Source: Alphaproteobacteria bacterium | GTDB lineage: Bacteria; Pseudomonadota; Alphaproteobacteria; Puniceispirillales; Puniceispirillaceae | Length of the DNA stretch: 34,561 bases | Direction: 5' to 3' | Assembly: GCA_016780765.1 (NCBI GenBank) | Contig: JADHLH010000017.1 | Coordinates: 1-34,561, forward strand | The notes under the pieces: generated by a model | What the model saw: only the letters and a program-made list of their open reading frames with translations | Told to the model about the DNA's origin: nothing | Databases searched by the model: none | Position numbers and translations under genes: made by a program | In this document: in pieces, positions 17,776 to 28,536 of the stretch | How positions within the stretch are numbered: position 1 is the first letter of the stretch | Layout: each line of letters opens with the position of its first letter

Positions 17776-20214
17776 CTATGCACGCAGCTTTTCGTTTTCC
17801 GGATCATAAGGGGATTCCTCAATGACCGTTGCTTTCAGACGATGATCAAGAATGTCGATCATCAGTTCGGTACCGGTCACCGCCAGATCAGGCCGGACCA
17901 TTGCCATCGCCAGTGATGTGTCGACCCGGAAGCCATAACCGCCACTGGTCGCACGGCCAATGACTTCACCATCTGGCAGCATCACCGGGTTACCCCCGAT
18001 TGCGTCAGCATCACTGGTATCATGCACCGCCAGCGTCACCATGGCATTGGCAAAGCCGCGCTCTTGCCACTCGCTCAGTTTCTGGCGGCCAATGAAGTCA
18101 CCCTTGTTCAGATGCACAAACCGGTCAAGCCCGCTTTCCAGCGCCGCATATTCGATCGACAATTCGGTACCAACCATACGATAGGACTTCTCCAGCCGCA
18201 TCGCATCCATAGCCCGAATGCCAAACGGCTTGAGCTGGAATTCGGCACCAGCGTCCATCAGCGCGTCGAAAATATGATTCTGATACTCAATCGGATGATG
18301 CAGTTCCCAGCCAAGTTCGCCGACATAATTCATGCGAAAGGCCATAGTCGGGGCCAAATTCACATCGATCATCTTGCTCGACAGCCACGGGAATGCCCCG
18401 TTCGCCAAATCAGAGCGGGTAACTTTTTGCAGAATGTCGCGGGCATGCGGCCCGGCCAGCACAAGAACGCCGATCGAATTGGTCAGATCATCAAACCGGA
18501 CCGACCCGTCATCCGGCATGTGCTTTTTGATCCAGTCATGGTCCAGCCGCTGTCCCGCGCCAGCCGATACGATATAAAAGCTGTCCGCAGCCTCGCGCTG
18601 GATCGTATATTCGGAATGCACACCGCCGCGCTCGGTCAGGGCATGTGAAAGCGACACCCGCCCGATGCCCTTTGGCAGCTTGTTTGCCACAAGCCTGTCC
18701 ATAAAGGCCTCGGCACCGGGGCCTGACACACGGCATTTTGCAAATGCGCTCATATCCAGCAGGCCCGCATGCGCTGCTGTATGGCGCACTTCGTTGCCAA
18801 CATGTTCAAACCAGTCAGACCGGCGGAATGACCAGTGATCTTCCTGCACGGTGCCTTCCGGCGCAAACCAGTTGGCACGTTCCCAGCCAAACTTTTGCCC
18901 GAACACAGCACCAAGCGCCTTCAGCCTGTCATAGCAAGGCGCGGTGCGCAGCGGGCGTCCTGCCCCGCGTTCTTCATCAGGATAGTGAATGACGAAAACG
19001 TTTTCATACGCCTCTTCATTTTTCACCTTGAGATATGATTCAGTGGCATAGTTGCCGTACCGACGCGGGTCAACACCCAGCATATCAACTGTCGGTTCAC
19101 CCTCGACGATCCATTCGGCAAGCTGCCAGCCAGCACCGCCGGCCGCGGTCACACCAAAGCTGTGCCCTTCACTCAACCAGAAGTTTGGCACATCCCATGC
19201 CGGACCAATGATCGGATTCCCGTCTGGTGTATAGGCGATGGCACCGTTATAGACCCGCTTGACACCAACCTCGCCAAAGGCTGGCACACGTTCAATGGCG
19301 GATTCGATGTGCGGCATCAGGCGTTCCAGATCCTCCTGAAACAACTCATATTCCGACTCCTCACTCGGCCCGTCCATATAGCAGGCCGGCGCGCCCTTCT
19401 CATACGGTCCGAGGATCAGCCCGCCAGCTTCCTCGCGCAGATACCAGCGGCCGTCGGAATCGCGCAACACACCCATTTCAGGCAGGCCCTGCGCCTGCCG
19501 CTCGCGGATGGCCTCATGCGGTTCGGTGACAATATACTGGTGCTCAACCGGGATTACCGGAATATCCAGACCCACCATGCGGCCAGTCTTGCGGGCAAAG
19601 TTGCCGCTGGCACTCACGATGTGCTCGCAGGTGATTTCACCTTTGTCGGTGGTCACTTTCCATTCGCCAGACAGCGTGCGCGAAATGCCGGTCACGCTGG
19701 TGTTACGATAAATCTCTGCGCCGCGGTCACGCGCCCCGCGCGCCATTGCCTGCGTCAGGTCTGCTGGCTGAATATAGCCATCATCAGGATGGCGGATCGC
19801 ACCGACCAGCCCTTCAGGATTACACAGTGGCCACAAATCATGAACCTCGTCCGGGGTCAGAAAATCCACCTGCACGCCGATCGTGCTCGCCACGCCGGCA
19901 TATTGCCGATATTCGTCCATTCTTTCCTGCGTCTGTGCCAGACGAATATTCGACACATTGCGAAATCCGACATTCATGCCGGTTTCTTCCTGCAGTTCCT
20001 GATAGAACTTCACCGAATATTTGTGAATCTGGCCAACTGAATAGGACATGTTGAACAAGGGCAGCAGGCCGGCGGCATGCCAGGTTGACCCCGATGTCAG
20101 TTCCTTGCGTTCCACAAGAACCACATCGGACCATCCCTTTTTGGCAAGGTGGTAGAGCGCGCCCACACCAACGACTCCCCCACCAATCACAACAACGCGT
20201 GCATGCGACTTCAT
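17776..20214 (-). CDS. FAD-dependent oxidoreductase with C-terminal GcvT domain (dimethylglycine/sarcosine dehydrogenase-like)
   Basis: ARVVVIGGGVVGVGALYHLAKKGWSDVVLVERKELTSGSTWHAAGL plus GcvT-like C-terminus (MNYVGELGWELHHPIEYQNHIFDALMDAG); SD GGAGGTGGGGGAA before ATG 20214. Confidence 0.92.
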   Translation of the reverse strand: MKSHARVVVIGGGVVGVGALYHLAKKGWSDVVLVERKELTSGSTWHAAGLLPLFNMSYSVGQIHKYSVKFYQELQEETGMNVGFRNVSNIRLAQTQERMDEYRQYAGVASTIGVQVDFLTPDEVHDLWPLCNPEGLVGAIRHPDDGYIQPADLTQAMARGARDRGAEIYRNTSVTGISRTLSGEWKVTTDKGEITCEHIVSASGNFARKTGRMVGLDIPVIPVEHQYIVTEPHEAIRERQAQGLPEMGVLRDSDGRWYLREEAGGLILGPYEKGAPACYMDGPSEESEYELFQEDLERLMPHIESAIERVPAFGEVGVKRVYNGAIAYTPDGNPIIGPAWDVPNFWLSEGHSFGVTAAGGAGWQLAEWIVEGEPTVDMLGVDPRRYGNYATESYLKVKNEEAYENVFVIHYPDEERGAGRPLRTAPCYDRLKALGAVFGQKFGWERANWFAPEGTVQEDHWSFRRSDWFEHVGNEVRHTAAHAGLLDMSAFAKCRVSGPGAEAFMDRLVANKLPKGIGRVSLSHALTERGGVHSEYTIQREAADSFYIVSAGAGQRLDHDWIKKHMPDDGSVRFDDLTNSIGVLVLAGPHARDILQKVTRSDLANGAFPWLSSKMIDVNLAPTMAFRMNYVGELGWELHHPIEYQNHIFDALMDAGAEFQLKPFGIRAMDAMRLEKSYRMVGTELSIEYAALESGLDRFVHLNKGDFIGRQKLSEWQERGFANAMVTLAVHDTSDADAIGGNPVMLPDGEVIGRATSGGYGFRVDTSLAMAMVRPDLAVTGTELMIDILDHRLKATVIEESPYDPENEKLRA

Positions 20215-20326
20215 TTCCCCCACCTCCTGGCCATGATAACCGGGCCCGCGCACACGCACGCAGCCTCAGCGCGCCACGTGACACACCGGCACTCATTTCA
20301 TCCGGAATTCTAGGCAATCAACGGCC

Positions 20327-20360
20327 AAAAAAGCGTCTGCCATCCGACCAGTTTTGACGC
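20327..20360 (-). terminator. Possible weak terminator downstream of pdxH
   Basis: Minus strand GCGTC-N18-GACGC-TTTTTT; short stem and large loop. Confidence 0.3.
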
Positions 20361-20368
20361 GATTAGGC

Positions 20369-20959
20369 TTAGGGATTCAGGCGTGAAACATCCCAGCCGC
20401 CAGCAGCATCTGGGGTAAAGCGGAACCTGTCATGAAGGCGATGTTCGCCATCCGCCCAGAATTCGATTTCCTGTGGTTCGATCAGGAACCCGCCCCAATG
20501 CGGTGGGCGCGGCACATCATGAAGAAAGCGCGCCTCAACCTCTGCCACCGCAGCGGCCAGGCTGTCGCGCGAATCCAGCGGACGCGACTGGGCCGATGCC
20601 CATGCCCCGATGCGGCTGCCCCGTCCACGGCTGGCAAAATAGGCGTCCGAGCGCGCGGCATCGACACGGCTCACAGGGCCGACAACCCGCACCTGGCGAC
20701 GCAGGCTTTTCCAGTGGATGCAGAATGCAGCCTTGGCAGTGGCATCCAGTTCACCTGACTTGCGGCTCTCATAATTAGTGTAGAAGACAAAACCGTCAGC
20801 CGCCCATTCCTTTAGCAACACCATGCGGACTGACGGCATACCGCCAGCATCAACAGTGGCCAGCGCCATCGCATCCGGATCATTGACCTCAGCCGCTACA
20901 GCTTCATCATACCAGCTCTGAAACAGGCTGAAAGGGTCGGTGCCAGCTGTGATATTCAT
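20369..20959 (-). CDS. pdxH: Pyridoxine/pyridoxamine 5'-phosphate oxidase
   Basis: DPFSLFQSWYDEAV...MALATVDAGGMPSVRMVLLKEWAADGFVFYTNYESRKSGEL...PPHWGGFLIEPQEIEFWADGEHRLHDRFRF. ATG 20959 has a GGAG SD; 20974 is an alternative start. Confidence 0.95.
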   Translation of the reverse strand: MNITAGTDPFSLFQSWYDEAVAAEVNDPDAMALATVDAGGMPSVRMVLLKEWAADGFVFYTNYESRKSGELDATAKAAFCIHWKSLRRQVRVVGPVSRVDAARSDAYFASRGRGSRIGAWASAQSRPLDSRDSLAAAVAEVEARFLHDVPRPPHWGGFLIEPQEIEFWADGEHRLHDRFRFTPDAAGGWDVSRLNP

Positions 20960-21230
20960 CTCGTAAGTCTCCATTCATGACAGTGGGCCAGCACGCGGCA
21001 TAAGTCCGGGCGGGACCCCCTGCCAGATAGATGGGAAGCAGCATTCGTCATGGCAATGGGCGCTGGCGACAGCCCTGACAAACCTTTGTGGCAGACATCG
21101 ACGTCTGTTAACCCTCTGGCAACAGAAACAGCCAGATTTAAGGGCCAAATTTTTGGTGCGTCTGCCTTATTTTGGTACGAATCTGCACATAGTGTGACGT
21201 CGTCGAGAATAAACCAAACAGGTCAGAACC

Positions 21231-21815
21231 ATGGCAGATTCCAGGAATATGCCCGGCGTCACTTTCGGGCTGGCGATTGCGACAACAGCAACATTGATGG
21301 CTGGCACAGTGCCTGCTGCGTTTGCGGAAACACGGATCGAAACCGTTATAGGAACGGTATCGGGGGCCGATCCCATTCGCACCAACTATATCCGCAAAAC
21401 GCCAAAGGATGAACGGATCTGTCAGACCCAGGATGTGCCGGTCTATGGCGAGACAGCCGGCAATAACGAATCCGACCTTGGCGCGATGATTATCGGCGGT
21501 GTGATCGGGTCTGCCATCGGCAACAAGACATCGGATAATGAAGGCGCTGGCGCTGCCGGTGCGGTTGTCGGGGCGCTTCTTGGCCGCGAACACGCCAAGA
21601 AAAATCAGGGCGGCGGCCAGCAGATTATCGGCTATCGCCAGCAGGAAGTCTGCAACATCCGGACTGTGATGACCGAACAGACGGTTGAGGAAATCACCGG
21701 GTACCGCGTACGTATAGAGGTCGATGGCAAGATCATTTCGCTGGAATCACAGCGTCCGCGCAATTTGGGCGAGCGTGTCGAGATCAATCGCAAGACGACA
21801 TATAGCCTGCGATAG
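21231..21815 (+). CDS. Glycine-zipper 2TM-like envelope protein
   Basis: Signal peptide ending AAFAET; glycine-zipper segment LGAMIIGGVIGSAIGN...GAGAAGAVVGALLGREHAKK. Confidence 0.8.
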   Translation: MADSRNMPGVTFGLAIATTATLMAGTVPAAFAETRIETVIGTVSGADPIRTNYIRKTPKDERICQTQDVPVYGETAGNNESDLGAMIIGGVIGSAIGNKTSDNEGAGAAGAVVGALLGREHAKKNQGGGQQIIGYRQQEVCNIRTVMTEQTVEEITGYRVRIEVDGKIISLESQRPRNLGERVEINRKTTYSLR

Positions 21816-21915
21816 GCGTTTACAGCCTGCGACTTGTTCCACAGATTCAGTCGTGTAGTATAGCGTTTCTGCTTTGTGTGTCCCACACGGAGAGATGATT
21901 TATGGGTGAAAAAAA

Positions 21916-22734
21916 ATGTCTGATCAGCTTGGAACCGGAGTCATGGCTGGCAAAAAGGGCCTGATCATGGGCGTTGCAAATGAACGCTCTATTGCCTGGG
22001 GTATTGCCAAAAAGGTGGCCGAACAGGGTGCAGATCTGGCCTTTACCTTTCAGGGCGAAGCGCTGCAGAAACGCGTGACACCGCTTGCCGCGTCGCTTGG
22101 CAGCTCGCTTGTGTTACCCTGTGATGTAACGGATGAGGCCAGTGTCGATGCTGTTTTCAGCGAGCTGGAATCCCGTTGGGGCAAGCTGGACTTCGTTCTT
22201 CACGCTATCGCCTATTCGGACAAGGAAGAGCTGAAAGGCCAGTATGTCGATACCACCCGCGATAATTTTGAGCGGACGATGGATATCTCGGTCTATTCCT
22301 TTACTGAAGTCACACGCAAGGCCACGGCCATGATGAATGATGGCGGCTCCTTGCTGACCCTGACCTATTACGGTGCGGAACGCGTGATGCCCCATTACAA
22401 CGTCATGGGCGTTGCCAAGGCCGCACTTGAAGCATCGGTGCGTTACCTTGCCGTTGATCTTGGCGGGCGCAACATCCGCGTCAACGGGTTGTCTGCCGGC
22501 CCGATGAAAACCCTGGCCGCATCCGGCATTGGCGACTTCCGCTATATTCTGAAGTGGAATGAATATAACTCGCCGCTGAAGCGCAATGTGACACTGGATG
22601 ATGTCGGCGGGGCCGGGCTTTATTTGCTGTCTGATCTGTCCTCTGGGGTAACCGGCGAAACGCATCATGTCGATTGCGGGTATCATGTTGTCGGGATGAA
22701 GGCTGTCGACGCCCCGGACATCTCGGTCGTCTGA
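21916..22734 (+). CDS. fabI: Enoyl-[acyl-carrier-protein] reductase (NADH)
   Basis: [83 protein letters not shown]. Confidence 0.96.
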   Translation: MSDQLGTGVMAGKKGLIMGVANERSIAWGIAKKVAEQGADLAFTFQGEALQKRVTPLAASLGSSLVLPCDVTDEASVDAVFSELESRWGKLDFVLHAIAYSDKEELKGQYVDTTRDNFERTMDISVYSFTEVTRKATAMMNDGGSLLTLTYYGAERVMPHYNVMGVAKAALEASVRYLAVDLGGRNIRVNGLSAGPMKTLAASGIGDFRYILKWNEYNSPLKRNVTLDDVGGAGLYLLSDLSSGVTGETHHVDCGYHVVGMKAVDAPDISVV

Positions 22735-22735
22735 T

Positions 22736-23833
22736 ATGGCTGACAACAGTTTCGGTCAGCTGTTTTCCTTTACTACTTTTGGTGAGAGCCATGGTCCGGG
22801 TATCGGCTGTGTGGTCGACGGTGTACCGCCGCGCCTGCCCTTGTCGGAAAGCCTGATACAGCCCTATCTGGACCGCCGCAAACCGGGGCAGAACCGGTTT
22901 GTGACCCAGCGCCGTGAGGCGGATGAGGTGGAAATTCTGTCCGGTGTCTTTGAAGGCATGACAACAGGTACACCAGTGGCGATGCTGATCCGCAACACCG
23001 ACCAGCGGTCGAAAGACTATGGCGAGATCGCGCGCCAGTTCCGCCCGGGTCATGCCGATTTTACCTATCAGGAAAAATATGGGATTCGCGACTATCGGGG
23101 CGGCGGCCGGTCATCAGCCCGTGAAACAGCCTCACGCGTGGCTGCAGGTGCCATCGCCGATCTGGCGCTGAAGCAGTTTCTTGGCAGCGACTTCCGCATC
23201 CGCGGCGGCGTTGTGCAGATCGGCCCACACGCCATTGATCGCAGCAGGCTTGACTGGGATAACGTCGACAATAACCCGTTTTTCTGTCCTGACCCGGTGG
23301 CCGCTGACCAGTGGGAGGGGTTTCTTGACTCCGTGCGCAAGGCTGGCAGCTCGGCAGGTGCCATCCTCGAGATTGTGGCTGACGGTGTTCCCGCAGGACT
23401 GGGCCAGCCAATCTACGGAAAGCTGGATAGCGAACTTGCCGCCGCAATGATGACGATCAATGCCGTCAAGGGTGTGGAAATCGGCGGCGGCTTTGCGCTG
23501 TCCGCGATGGATGGTGCTGATGCTGGTGACGAGATGCGCGCCGGTGATCAGGGACCGGAATTCCAGTCAAACAATAATGGCGGCGTACTTGGCGGCATTT
23601 CGACGGGCCAGCAGCTGGTGGTACGGGTGGCCATCAAGCCGACAAGTTCGATCCTGACGCCGCGGAAATCGGTCGATCTTGAAGGACAGGATGTCGATGT
23701 TGTGACAAAGGGTCGGCATGATCCTTGTGTCGGTATTCGCGGCGTGCCCGTCGCCGAAGCGATGATGGCCATCACCCTTCTTGATGCGCTGATGCGCCAC
23801 CACGCCCAATGCGGGCTTGGTGATCCGGCATAG
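22736..23833 (+). CDS. aroC: Chorismate synthase
   Basis: [84 protein letters not shown]. Confidence 0.98.
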   Translation: MADNSFGQLFSFTTFGESHGPGIGCVVDGVPPRLPLSESLIQPYLDRRKPGQNRFVTQRREADEVEILSGVFEGMTTGTPVAMLIRNTDQRSKDYGEIARQFRPGHADFTYQEKYGIRDYRGGGRSSARETASRVAAGAIADLALKQFLGSDFRIRGGVVQIGPHAIDRSRLDWDNVDNNPFFCPDPVAADQWEGFLDSVRKAGSSAGAILEIVADGVPAGLGQPIYGKLDSELAAAMMTINAVKGVEIGGGFALSAMDGADAGDEMRAGDQGPEFQSNNNGGVLGGISTGQQLVVRVAIKPTSSILTPRKSVDLEGQDVDVVTKGRHDPCVGIRGVPVAEAMMAITLLDALMRHHAQCGLGDPA

Positions 23834-23923
23834 ATAAATCCCGTGTCAATAATGGCCTGGCCAGCACCAGTCCAGCTTGACCGTGCGCGGCCTTGTCAGG
23901 CAGCTTCTAATGGTCCGGCTGGT

Positions 23924-24658
23924 CTATGTTGTCTTGCGGGCGGCCAGCAGAAATTCACGGTTTCCATCTGATCCGGTAATCGGTGATGCCACCGTTCCCA
24001 GCAGCTGCCAGCGCATGGTGGCAGCCACCCAGTCCTCAACCCGCGCCACAGCATCACGCACCGCCTGACCGTCTCGGACAATACCGCCCTTGCCGATCTG
24101 CGCGCGGCCAACCTCGAATTGCGGCTTTATCAACGCCAGCAAACTTGCATTCTCGGCTGCCAGCTTCATGGCCTGCGGCAGTACCTTGGTCAGTGAGATG
24201 AAAGATGCATCGCAGACAATCAGCTGCGGCGGTGTCTCGAAATCTGCCGCGCTCAGATGACGGGCATTCATCCCTTCGCGCAAGCTGACACGCGGATCAT
24301 CGGCAAGGCGCGGGTGCAGCTGGCCATGCCCCACATCAACCGCTGCCACATGCGCCGCACCGCGAGACAGCAACACCTCGGTAAATTCACCAGTGCTGGC
24401 ACCGATATCAACACAGTGACACCCCGCCGGATCAATCGCCGGAAACGCATCCAGCCCGCCGACAAGTTTCAGTGCGGCCCGGCTGACCCATGGTAAATCA
24501 GGAACGGCCACATTGATGTCAGCATCCGATGACAGTCGTTTCGCCGGCTTTGTCAGCACCGCGCCGTCAACAGTAACGTGGCGACCTGCAATCAGCGCCC
24601 GGGCCCGGTCGCGCGATGCTGCCAGCCCGCGTGATACCAACAGCGCATCAGCCCGCAT
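23924..24658 (-). CDS. tlyA: TlyA family rRNA (cytidine-2'-O)-methyltransferase / S4 domain
   Basis: S4 start MRADALLVSRGLAASRDRARALIAGRHVTVDG, VDIGASTGEFTEVLLSRGAAHVAAVDVGHGQL, KPQFEVGRAQIGKGGIVRD. Start 24658 chosen to avoid overlap with dxs. Confidence 0.93.
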   Translation of the reverse strand: MRADALLVSRGLAASRDRARALIAGRHVTVDGAVLTKPAKRLSSDADINVAVPDLPWVSRAALKLVGGLDAFPAIDPAGCHCVDIGASTGEFTEVLLSRGAAHVAAVDVGHGQLHPRLADDPRVSLREGMNARHLSAADFETPPQLIVCDASFISLTKVLPQAMKLAAENASLLALIKPQFEVGRAQIGKGGIVRDGQAVRDAVARVEDWVAATMRWQLLGTVASPITGSDGNREFLLAARKTT

Positions 24659-24686
24659 TCCGCTATCGCGTTCGCCCTTTCGCACG

Positions 24687-26639
24687 TTATGCGGGGGTCT
24701 TGCTGGCGGCAGGACCCGCCTTTGTTGTGGACTTGCTGTCAGTACCGCCATTCATCACGCGCAGCGTCTCGGCAATACCGTCTGCATCAATGCCGGCCAG
24801 TGCCAGCTGCCCTGCCTGGCTGTCATGGTCAATCAGCCTGTCAGGCAGTGACAGACAGCGAACGGTCAGCCCGCCATCCAGATGGCCGGCATTTGCCAAA
24901 TACTGCAACACATGCGCGGAGAACCCTCCCGGGCTGTTTTCCTCAACAATCAGCAATCGCGCATGATTCTGCGCCAGCCTGTCGAGCAAATCTGTGTCCA
25001 TCGGCTTGGCAAAACGGGCATCAGCCACCGTCACCGGCCCGATATCATCTTCCAGCTGGTCGGCTGCGCGCATCGCATCTGCCAGACGTGTGCCGAGTGA
25101 CAGGATGGCCGTGCCCTGCCCTTCGCGCACGATGCGGCCACGCCCGATTTTCAGCACATCGCCGATTTCTGGCAGCTCAACCCCGACACCTTCACCGCGC
25201 GGATAGCGCACAGCCGAAGGGCCATCATCATGCGCAACGGATGTCGCCACCATATGCATCAGTTCAGCCTCGTCCGACGGGCACATGATGACCATGTTCG
25301 GCAGACATGACAGATAGGCAATGTCAAACACACCGGCATGCGTTGCGCCGTCATTGCCAACAAGCCCGGCACGGTCAATGGCAAAGCGGACCGGAAGATT
25401 CTGGATCACCACATCATGTACCAGCTGGTCATATCCACGCTGCAGGAACGTTGAATACAGCGCGCAGAACGGCTTCATCCCCTCGGTCGCCAGCCCGGCC
25501 GCAAAGGTGACAGCATGTTGTTCGGCGATCCCCACATCAAACACCCGGTCGGGGAATCGCGCCTTGATCTTGTCGAGGCCTGTCCCAGACGGCATGGCGG
25601 CCGTGATCGCCACGATCTTGTCATCCTGCTCAGCCGCCGCAATCAGTCCTTTTGCAAAAACCGATGTGTAGCTTGGTGCGTTTCCGGCACTCTTTTGCTG
25701 TGTTCCGGTAATCACGTCGAATTTTGGCACGGCGTGATATTTTTCCGCAGACGGACCGGCAAAAGGATGCCCCTTGCCCTTTTCCGTGACCACATGAACC
25801 AGCACCGGACCGCGCGCATGCCCGTCGCGAATGTTCTTCAGCACCGGCAGAAGATGCGCCATGTCATGACCGTCGATCGGGCCGATATGCAGAAAGCCAA
25901 GCTGGCTGAACACCGAATTGCCGCTGATCAGATCACGCGCCGCCTCACGAGCGCGGCGCGCCGTCCGCTCAATCTCAGCCGGGAATTTTGCTGCAACTTC
26001 GCGCATCAGATCGCGAATCGAATGGAAGGGCTCAGACGTGATCAGGCGCGACAGATAGCTGCTCATCGCACCGACAGGCTGGGCAATCGACATGTCATTG
26101 TCGTTCAGGATTACGATCAGGCGCGAATCCGATGCGCCGGCATTATTCATCCCTTCAAAGGCCATGCCTGCGCTCATCGCGCCATCGCCAATAACCGCAA
26201 TCACATTTCGTTGAATGCCCTGCAGATTGCTGCCGACAGCCATACCAAGGCCGGCAGAAATCGATGTTGACGAATGCCCGGCGCCAAATGGATCAAATTC
26301 GGATTCGCTGCGTTTGGTGAACCCTGACAGGCCGTCTTTCTGGCGCAGTGTCTCAATCCGGTTACGGCGACCGGTCAGTATCTTGTGCGGATAGGCCTGG
26401 TGGCCAACGTCCCAGATCACCCTGTCATGCGGTGTATTGAATACGTGATGCAACGCCACGGTGAGCTCTACAACACCCAGCCCGGCACCAAGATGACCAC
26501 CAGTTTTAGACACCGCACCGATCGTGGCATCGCGCAGCTCGCTTGCCAGACGCTGCAGATCCCCTTCGGGAAGACGTCGCAAGTCATCAACAGAGGCAAT
26601 GCGGTCTAGCAGTGGTGTTGAGGTCATCCGGTTTTCCAC
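24687..26639 (-). CDS. dxs: 1-deoxy-D-xylulose-5-phosphate synthase
   Basis: [86 protein letters not shown] at 26627, GTG at 26639. Confidence 0.98.
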   Translation of the reverse strand: MENRMTSTPLLDRIASVDDLRRLPEGDLQRLASELRDATIGAVSKTGGHLGAGLGVVELTVALHHVFNTPHDRVIWDVGHQAYPHKILTGRRNRIETLRQKDGLSGFTKRSESEFDPFGAGHSSTSISAGLGMAVGSNLQGIQRNVIAVIGDGAMSAGMAFEGMNNAGASDSRLIVILNDNDMSIAQPVGAMSSYLSRLITSEPFHSIRDLMREVAAKFPAEIERTARRAREAARDLISGNSVFSQLGFLHIGPIDGHDMAHLLPVLKNIRDGHARGPVLVHVVTEKGKGHPFAGPSAEKYHAVPKFDVITGTQQKSAGNAPSYTSVFAKGLIAAAEQDDKIVAITAAMPSGTGLDKIKARFPDRVFDVGIAEQHAVTFAAGLATEGMKPFCALYSTFLQRGYDQLVHDVVIQNLPVRFAIDRAGLVGNDGATHAGVFDIAYLSCLPNMVIMCPSDEAELMHMVATSVAHDDGPSAVRYPRGEGVGVELPEIGDVLKIGRGRIVREGQGTAILSLGTRLADAMRAADQLEDDIGPVTVADARFAKPMDTDLLDRLAQNHARLLIVEENSPGGFSAHVLQYLANAGHLDGGLTVRCLSLPDRLIDHDSQAGQLALAGIDADGIAETLRVMNGGTDSKSTTKAGPAASKTPA

Positions 26640-26691
26640 GGGCAGGCGTGCCTGCCGACATTCATGTTACGTTTCCGTTATATAAGACCTA

Positions 26692-27597
26692 TCACGATCG
26701 CCGCTTAATTGCGAATCGTGCAATTTCCTGCAGCGGTTCTGCCGCCACGCCCCACGGGGACAGCCTGTCGCTGGCGGCCTCGATCAGGGTCGTTGCCGCA
26801 TCACGGGCCGCTGCAAGACCCATCAGGCTTACGAAACTGCCCTTGCTGCGTGCCGCATCCTGTCCGGCCGGCTTGCCAAGCGCTTCGGGCGTGCTTTCAT
26901 GATCTAGACAGTCATCAGCGATCTGAAAGGCCAGCCCCAGATCGCGCGAATAACTGTCCAGTACCGCCATCAGTTCGGTGTCAGCGCGCCCGTATATTCC
27001 GCCAGCACAGGCCGCAAAATGGATCAGCGCCCCGGTTTTCATGCCCTGCATCTGACGTATCTCGTCAAGTGACAGGGCGTTGCCAGCGCGCGCACGCTTC
27101 TCGGCCTGCAAATCAAGCATCTGGCCGCCAGCCATGCCGTCTACGCCTGATGCTGTGGCCAGCCCGGCTACCAGCGCGGACCGCACTGCCGGGTCGACAT
27201 GTGTTGCTTCATCCGCCAGCAATCCGAATGCCAGCGTCTGCAGTGCATCACCGGCCAGAACGGCTGTCGCCTCATCAAACGCCACATGACAGGCCGCAAC
27301 ACCGCGCCGTGTGGCTGCATCATCCATCGATGGCAGATCGTCATGTATCAGGGAATAGGCGTGCAGACATTCAATCGCCGCCGCCACGCGCACAGCCGAT
27401 CCTGAATTGTTCGCCCCACCGGCCAATCGCGCCGCGGACAGCACCAGCGCCGCCCGCATTCGTTTGCCGCCATTCATTGTGGCATATCGCATCGCTGCCA
27501 CCAGCCGGTTCGCCGGACCGGTCATGGCATCGAACATGTCCTCCAGAAAGGCAGCCGTGGTTGCCGCATCCCGTTCAACGATGTCTGGCAGTGTCAT
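26692..27597 (-). CDS. ispA: Polyprenyl synthetase (farnesyl/geranyl diphosphate synthase)
   Basis: GGKRMRAALVL, SLIHDDLPSMDDAATRRG (DDxxxD), AFQIADDCLDHE (second Asp-rich motif); xseB-ispA-dxs order. Confidence 0.95.
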   Translation of the reverse strand: MTLPDIVERDAATTAAFLEDMFDAMTGPANRLVAAMRYATMNGGKRMRAALVLSAARLAGGANNSGSAVRVAAAIECLHAYSLIHDDLPSMDDAATRRGVAACHVAFDEATAVLAGDALQTLAFGLLADEATHVDPAVRSALVAGLATASGVDGMAGGQMLDLQAEKRARAGNALSLDEIRQMQGMKTGALIHFAACAGGIYGRADTELMAVLDSYSRDLGLAFQIADDCLDHESTPEALGKPAGQDAARSKGSFVSLMGLAAARDAATTLIEAASDRLSPWGVAAEPLQEIARFAIKRRS

Positions 27598-27602
27598 TTG
27601 CC

Positions 27603-27863
27603 TCAGTCTTCGACGGCGAAGGGGGCAGTGCTGTCCGGTGCTGATCCATCAGCCGGCAGGCGCAATTGCTCTACTTTCATGCGGGCTTCTTCAAGGCGGG
27701 CCTGACAATGTGTCTTTAGTGCCGTGCCGCGTTCAAACGCCGTGACCGCATCATCCAGCGATACGTTTCCCGCCTCCAGCGCGGCCACAATCGTCTCAAG
27801 CTCACGCAGGGCATCTTCAAAGCTGATGGCCCCAAGATCGGCGGCAGGTGCGTTTTCGGTCAT
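27603..27863 (-). CDS. xseB: Exodeoxyribonuclease VII small subunit
   Basis: ISFEDALRELETIVAALEAGNVSLDDAVTAFERGTALKTHCQARLEEARMKVEQL. Confidence 0.95.
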   Translation of the reverse strand: MTENAPAADLGAISFEDALRELETIVAALEAGNVSLDDAVTAFERGTALKTHCQARLEEARMKVEQLRLPADGSAPDSTAPFAVED

Positions 27864-27893
27864 CTATCTCTCCAGGTCAAACCCCTGCCACAT

Positions 27894-28355
27894 CTACTCC
27901 TTGGACAAGGCCGCCGCAATGCTCTTTACAATGTCGGCAGCCCGCTTTCTGAGGCTGGTGTCTTCAATACTATAATATGCCCGGACAAGCTCAAGTGTTT
28001 CTCGTCGCGCCATCGGATCCTTTACAGGATCTCTGCCCTTGCCATCGACATCAACCCCGCTGGCTACCCGCCGGGGCGAGCTTCGCATTGTTGTTTCCGA
28101 CATGTCATCGAAGAAATAGCCAATCGGTGCGTCAAGTATCTGGCTGATATCCCACAAGCGGGACGCGCTGACCCTGTTCGCGCCGCGTTCATATTTCTGA
28201 ACCTGCTGAAAGGTTATGTTGAGCTCGGCACCAAGTTGTTCCTGACTCATTCCCAAAAGCGTTCGCCGCAACCGGACCCGCCGCCCGACATGCTTGTCGA
28301 TGGCGTTATTGTTGGTAATGCGAAAATTGCGTTCGGACGGCGATTCTGCCGGCAT
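27894..28355 (-). CDS. Xre/HTH_3 family transcriptional regulator
   Basis: HVGRRVRLRRTLLGMSQEQLGAELNITFQQVQKYERGANRVSASRLWDISQIL helix-turn-helix. Confidence 0.92.
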   Translation of the reverse strand: MPAESPSERNFRITNNNAIDKHVGRRVRLRRTLLGMSQEQLGAELNITFQQVQKYERGANRVSASRLWDISQILDAPIGYFFDDMSETTMRSSPRRVASGVDVDGKGRDPVKDPMARRETLELVRAYYSIEDTSLRKRAADIVKSIAAALSKE

Positions 28356-28536
28356 GATACCACCTCGGTTTCGCGGAGCGACGGTTATTCAGAGAAGCTG
28401 CGTGCGATGTCGCAAGGCACCGCTTCTTGAGGCAATTGTAACCCGATTTACCGAATCTCAGAATATGTGGATGAGTTGCTTGTGCCACCACATGTCCGGC
28501 CACATGCCCGATGGCCAAAATCAAACCCGGAGAAGG

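Noticed and set aside
23834-23923. Terminator between convergent aroC and tlyA
   Set aside because: Only short GGCCTGGCC-type symmetry with no U-tract; insufficient support.
26640-26656. Palindrome gcaggcgtgcctgc between dxs and ispA as terminator
   Set aside because: No adjacent T-run and the genes appear co-transcribed; probably a chance inverted repeat.
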